From assembly GCA_965205155.1 (NCBI GenBank), contig OZ242033.1, positions 1,116,001 through 1,180,000 on the forward strand: 64,000 nucleotides of DNA, read 5' to 3'. Made by a program: the position numbers and the translations under genes. The notes under the pieces are model-generated. The model had not been told where the DNA came from and did not search any database. It saw only the letters and a list, made by a program, of their open reading frames with translations. Below, one piece after another: positions 60,997 through 64,000 of the stretch (position 1 is the stretch's first letter; every line of letters begins with the position of its first letter). The stretch comes from Aldehydirespirator sp965205155. GTDB taxonomy: Bacteria; Actinomycetota; Acidimicrobiia; Acidimicrobiales; Aldehydirespiratoraceae.

Positions 60997-62732
60997 AGCG
61001 GCCGCTCGGCTACGGCGCGACTGCGGCGGTGGTCGCCGCGGTCGCCAGCGTCACCCTGGGAGACTTCCGGGCCGGGCAGCTGTCGCTGTTCCTCAGCCTC
61101 GCCGTGCTGGCGGTGAGCCTCGACCTGGTCTGGGGCTACGCGGGGATCCTCTCGCTGGGCCAGCTGCTGCCCTTCGGGATCGCGGCCTACACCACCGCCC
61201 GCATCGCCACCGCCGCACCGGCGCTGACCCTGCCCGCACTGGTGGTGGCGGCGCTGGTCGGCGCGACCGTCGCGGCCGGCGTGGCCGTCGCCGCGTTCCG
61301 GAGACGGCCCACACCGGTCGTCATCGGGCTGCTGACCCTGGTGCTGTCGCTCACCCTCGAGCAGGTCGCGGAGCAGTGGCGCGACGTGACCGGCGGATTC
61401 AACGGCCTGACCGACATCCCACGCATCACCGCATTCGGGTCGGAGTGGTCCGACAGCGCCCAGGACCTGTTCATCTCGGTCGTGGCCGTCCTCGTCATCA
61501 CATGCGTGGGTCTGCTGGTGAGTCGGCCCATCGGAGCGGTGCTGATCGGCATCCGCGACAACGAGCGCCGCATGGAGGCGCTCGGCTACGACACCGTGGC
61601 CCTCAAGGTCTGGGTGTTCACCGTCGGAGGGGCCGTCGCCGGCCTGGCCGGCGCCCTCTACGTGCACCGGACCGGCTTCGTGTCGCCCCAGATCTTCGGC
61701 TTCGCCCTCGCCACCAACGTGGTGCTGTGGACGCTCGTCGGCGGGCGGGGAACGATCATCGGACCCGTCATCGGCACCTTGGCCATCAACTTTGCCTCGG
61801 CGACCCTCGCCGACGTGTGGCTGCAGTACTGGACCCTGGCCACCGGAGTGATCTTCGTCGGGGCGGTGGCCCTCGTCCCCGAAGGCCTGGTCCCGAGCCT
61901 GCTGCGAGTGGCGGGACGCCCGGGGAGGCGCAGCCGCGATCCAGCGCTGCTGGCGACCCCGCCCGACACGTCCGCCAGCAACGGCTCAGCGGTGTTCGAA
62001 GCCTCCGGCGTGGACAAGAGCTTCGGATACTTCAAGGTCCTCGACGACGTCACGCTCACCATGGACGAACCGGAACTGCGCTGCCTCATCGGCCCCAATG
62101 GCGCCGGCAAGTCCACCCTCCTGGACGTGCTCTGCGGCCAGCAGGACTGTCAGGACGGCTCGGTGACCATGCTCGACCGGGACTGCACGGGCTTGAAGGC
62201 CTGGGAGTTCGCCCGCCACGGTGTGAGCCGCAAGTTCCAGTCGCCCCAGGTCATCGGCTCGCTGTCGGTGGCCGAGAACATCGCGGTGGCGGCCTGGGGA
62301 GCCGACCCCTCGCCCCGGCGACTGACCTTCGCCGCCTGGGAGGCCCGGGTGCCGCCGGCGTCGCTGCGGATTCTGGAGCGCACCGGGCTCGACGCACGGG
62401 CCGGCTCCGGTGCCGGGGGGCTCTCCCACGGCGACAAGCAGTGGCTGGAGATCGCCATGGCGATGGCCGGGCATTGCCGCGTCCTGCTGCTCGACGAGCC
62501 GACCGCCGGCATGACGGCGGCGGAGAGCCTGGCGGCGGCCGAGCTCCTGCGGGAGGTGCACACCGACTACCGGCTGCCGGTGCTGATCGTCGAGCACGAC
62601 ATGGCGTTCATCCGGGCAGTGGCGGACCGGGTGACCGTGCTGGCGAGGGGCTCGTTGCTGGCCGACGGAACCGTGGCCGAGGTCGAGAACGCCCCCGAAG
62701 TCGTGGCCGTTTACGGGGGAGTCGACCGCTGA
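60993..62732 (+). CDS. ABC permease-ATPase fusion (LivM/UrtC plus LivG/UrtD)
   Basis: This 579-residue protein joins a LivM/UrtC-type permease (residues 1-310; VWGYAGILSLGQLLPFGIAAY, GIRDNERRMEALGYD) with a LivG/UrtD-type ATPase (from about 330). The ATPase has Walker A GPNGAGKSTLLDVLCG, signature GGLSHGDKQWLEIAMAMA (the LSHG form of UrtD) and LLLDEPTAGMT. The two parts are separate genes in most bacteria. GTG start overlaps the upstream gene; the next ATPase overlaps by one base (TGATG). Confidence 0.92.
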   Translation: MKRPLGYGATAAVVAAVASVTLGDFRAGQLSLFLSLAVLAVSLDLVWGYAGILSLGQLLPFGIAAYTTARIATAAPALTLPALVVAALVGATVAAGVAVAAFRRRPTPVVIGLLTLVLSLTLEQVAEQWRDVTGGFNGLTDIPRITAFGSEWSDSAQDLFISVVAVLVITCVGLLVSRPIGAVLIGIRDNERRMEALGYDTVALKVWVFTVGGAVAGLAGALYVHRTGFVSPQIFGFALATNVVLWTLVGGRGTIIGPVIGTLAINFASATLADVWLQYWTLATGVIFVGAVALVPEGLVPSLLRVAGRPGRRSRDPALLATPPDTSASNGSAVFEASGVDKSFGYFKVLDDVTLTMDEPELRCLIGPNGAGKSTLLDVLCGQQDCQDGSVTMLDRDCTGLKAWEFARHGVSRKFQSPQVIGSLSVAENIAVAAWGADPSPRRLTFAAWEARVPPASLRILERTGLDARAGSGAGGLSHGDKQWLEIAMAMAGHCRVLLLDEPTAGMTAAESLAAAELLREVHTDYRLPVLIVEHDMAFIRAVADRVTVLARGSLLADGTVAEVENAPEVVAVYGGVDR

Positions 62733-63418
62733 TGCGTCTCGAAGCCACCGATCTGCGCTCCGGATACGGCACCGTGCCGGTGCTTCACGGCGTGAGCCTC
62801 ACCGTGTCGAGCGGCGAGATCGTCGCGCTGGTGGGTCGCAACGGCGCGGGCAAGACCACGCTGGTGAAGACCGTACTCGGTGTGCTGCGCTCCACCGGCG
62901 GCGCTCTGCACCTCGACGGCGTCGACATCACCCGGATGCCGCCCTCGCGGCGGGTGCGGGCCGGGCTGCGTGCCACCTTCCAGGAGCGGGCCCTGTTCGG
63001 CGCGCTCACGGTCGGCGACAACCTTCGCCTCAGCGGCTTCGGTCCCGAGAGCCACGATCGGGTGCTCGACGCGTTCGGTCCCGCGCTGTCGGGGCGGGGC
63101 TCCCAGAGGACGGGAACACTGTCGGGCGGCGAACAGAAGATGCTCGCCGCCGCGATCGCGCTGGCCACGGACGCGTCGCTGCTGGTGATGGACGAGCCCA
63201 CCGAGGGGTTGCAGCCCTCCAACGTCGCCCTGCTGGGCGATCACATCGAATCGGCGAGAGATGCGGGGCGGGGAGTGCTCCTCATCGAGCAGCACCTCGA
63301 GCTGGCCAAGCGGCTCGCCGACCGCTTCATCGTCCTCGAGAAGGGCGAGGTCGTCGACAGCGGACCGGCGACGGACCGCGACTTGGCGGCGCGAGTCGCC
63401 CGGCGGTTGTTGATCTGA
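62732..63418 (+). CDS. ABC transporter ATPase (LivF/UrtE-like)
   Basis: This 228-residue ATPase has Walker A GRNGAGKTTLVKTVLG, signature LSGGEQKMLAAAIAL, Walker B LLVMDEPTEGLQPSNV and H-loop LIEQHLELA. It is the second ATP-binding subunit of the importer. Confidence 0.95.
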   Translation: MRLEATDLRSGYGTVPVLHGVSLTVSSGEIVALVGRNGAGKTTLVKTVLGVLRSTGGALHLDGVDITRMPPSRRVRAGLRATFQERALFGALTVGDNLRLSGFGPESHDRVLDAFGPALSGRGSQRTGTLSGGEQKMLAAAIALATDASLLVMDEPTEGLQPSNVALLGDHIESARDAGRGVLLIEQHLELAKRLADRFIVLEKGEVVDSGPATDRDLAARVARRLLI

Positions 63419-63437
63419 GAAGAAAGGCAGGAATCCA

Positions 63438-64000
63438 ATGACCGACCTGACACAGATGAGCCTCATCGAGGCAGCCGAAGCGGTGAGGTCCAAGACAGTG
63501 ACCGCCTCCGAATTGCTGGAGGCGTCCCTGGCCCGGATCGAGCAGACCGACGCGGCGGTCGGGGCGTTCGCGTCGGTCCAGGCGGACGCGGCCCGAACAG
63601 ACGCGGCCTCTCTCGACCGGGGCGAGCCGGGTGGCCCCCTGCACGGGGTCCCGGTCGCGCTCAAGGACCTCTTCTTCACCCAGGGTGTCGCCACCGAGGC
63701 CAACTGCGAAGCGCTCAGAGGCTTCACGCCCGACGCCGACGCGACCGCGGTCAGCCGCCTGCGCAGCGCCGGAGCAGTCATCGTCGGAAAGACCAACACC
63801 CATGAACTGGCCTACGGCGTGTCGTGCCCGGCGTCGCGCAATCCATGGAACCCCCAGCGGATGACGGGCGGATCGTCGGGCGGAAGCGCGGCCGGCCTGG
63901 CCGCCCGGCAGGTGTTCGGCGCGCTGGGAACCGACACCGGGGGGTCGGTGCGGATCCCGTCGAACTATTGCGGCACGACCGGCATCAAGACCACCAGGGG
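63438..64000 (+). CDS. Amidase signature enzyme (partial, cut by window end)
   Basis: The first 187 residues show the amidase signature: PVALKDLF (Lys76), GGSSGGSAAG with cis-Ser at about 146, and GTDTGGSVRIPS with nucleophile Ser170. ATG 63438, 19 bp after the ATPase gene and after AAAGGCAGG. It hydrolyses an amide, consistent with the urea/amide-like transporter before it. The C-terminal specificity part is not seen. Confidence 0.92.
   Translation, partial: MTDLTQMSLIEAAEAVRSKTVTASELLEASLARIEQTDAAVGAFASVQADAARTDAASLDRGEPGGPLHGVPVALKDLFFTQGVATEANCEALRGFTPDADATAVSRLRSAGAVIVGKTNTHELAYGVSCPASRNPWNPQRMTGGSSGGSAAGLAARQVFGALGTDTGGSVRIPSNYCGTTGIKTTR

Overview
The window is about 64 kb of GC-rich DNA with strong third-position GC, frequent GTG and TTG starts and many 4-nt start/stop overlaps. 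It looks like an actinobacterial chromosome, perhaps of the Acidimicrobiia type. Supporting signs are two F420/LLM-type oxidoreductases, an ECF sigma factor with a zinc anti-sigma factor, a DUF2342 metalloprotease beside tilS and hpt, a DUF4244-like Tad pilin, and a DUF2342-tilS-hpt ... folK-DUF2520-panC-coaX-lysS ... clpC order resembling mycobacteria. The taxon is inferred, not proven.

Layout. 1-7.2 kb is an accessory segment with visibly lower GC: the 3' end of an unknown gene, a two-gene operon of unknown function (240 aa plus 946 aa), and a probable restriction-modification pair (PD-(D/E)XK nuclease plus zinc-ribbon DNA methylase). 7.4-11.5 kb carries a molybdenum-hydroxylase accessory set (SsnA/guanine-deaminase-like amidohydrolase, XdhC, YqeB) and an LLM oxidoreductase. 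11.6-15.6 kb is a compact Tad pilus operon (TadZ, TadA/CpaF, TadB, TadC, pilin, TadE). 15.7-16.6 kb encodes a STAS antagonist and an anti-sigma kinase. 16.5-22.2 kb (minus) is a complete Mrp/Mnh Na+/H+ antiporter operon A-G, divergent from nhaA. 23.9-29.8 kb holds topA, an MFS exporter, tmk and holB, then tRNA-Thr(CGT). 30-31 kb has an ECF sigma/anti-sigma pair and a small membrane protein. 31-38.7 kb is a housekeeping run (DUF2342 protease, tilS, hpt, pseudo-phosphatase, folK, DUF2520, panC, coaX, lysS). 38.7-49.2 kb holds a coiled-coil membrane protein, a polyprenyl diphosphate synthase, clpC, a lipoprotein-HAD fusion, an SDR, a second LLM enzyme, an NCS2 permease with an extra C-terminal domain, and ilvE.

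49.3-64 kb is a catabolic cluster: an NDP-forming acyl-CoA synthetase divergent from a three-subunit molybdenum hydroxylase, an AMP-forming acyl-CoA ligase, an ArsR regulator, a cytoplasmic SRPBCC-periplasmic-binding-protein fusion, a urea/amide/branched-chain-type ABC importer, and an amidase cut by the window edge. A related operator-like sequence (ATGT-N7/9-TATTGA) lies in all three promoter regions of this cluster. I infer that an amide or N-heterocyclic compound is imported, hydrolysed, CoA-activated and hydroxylated under ArsR control. The accessory genes at 7.4-10.4 kb could mature the hydroxylase.

The most unusual signal is a short coding element found three times (16.03, 22.3 and 35.4 kb). 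Each copy encodes a 35-52 aa peptide with the core ARPWPERPVSxANxxG, and its stop codon overlaps by 4 nt the start of the next gene (anti-sigma kinase, mnhA, panC). Two copies also begin by overlapping the stop of the upstream gene. In two copies the element lies between direct repeats about 104-110 bp apart. It looks like a mobile or duplicated translational-coupling peptide.
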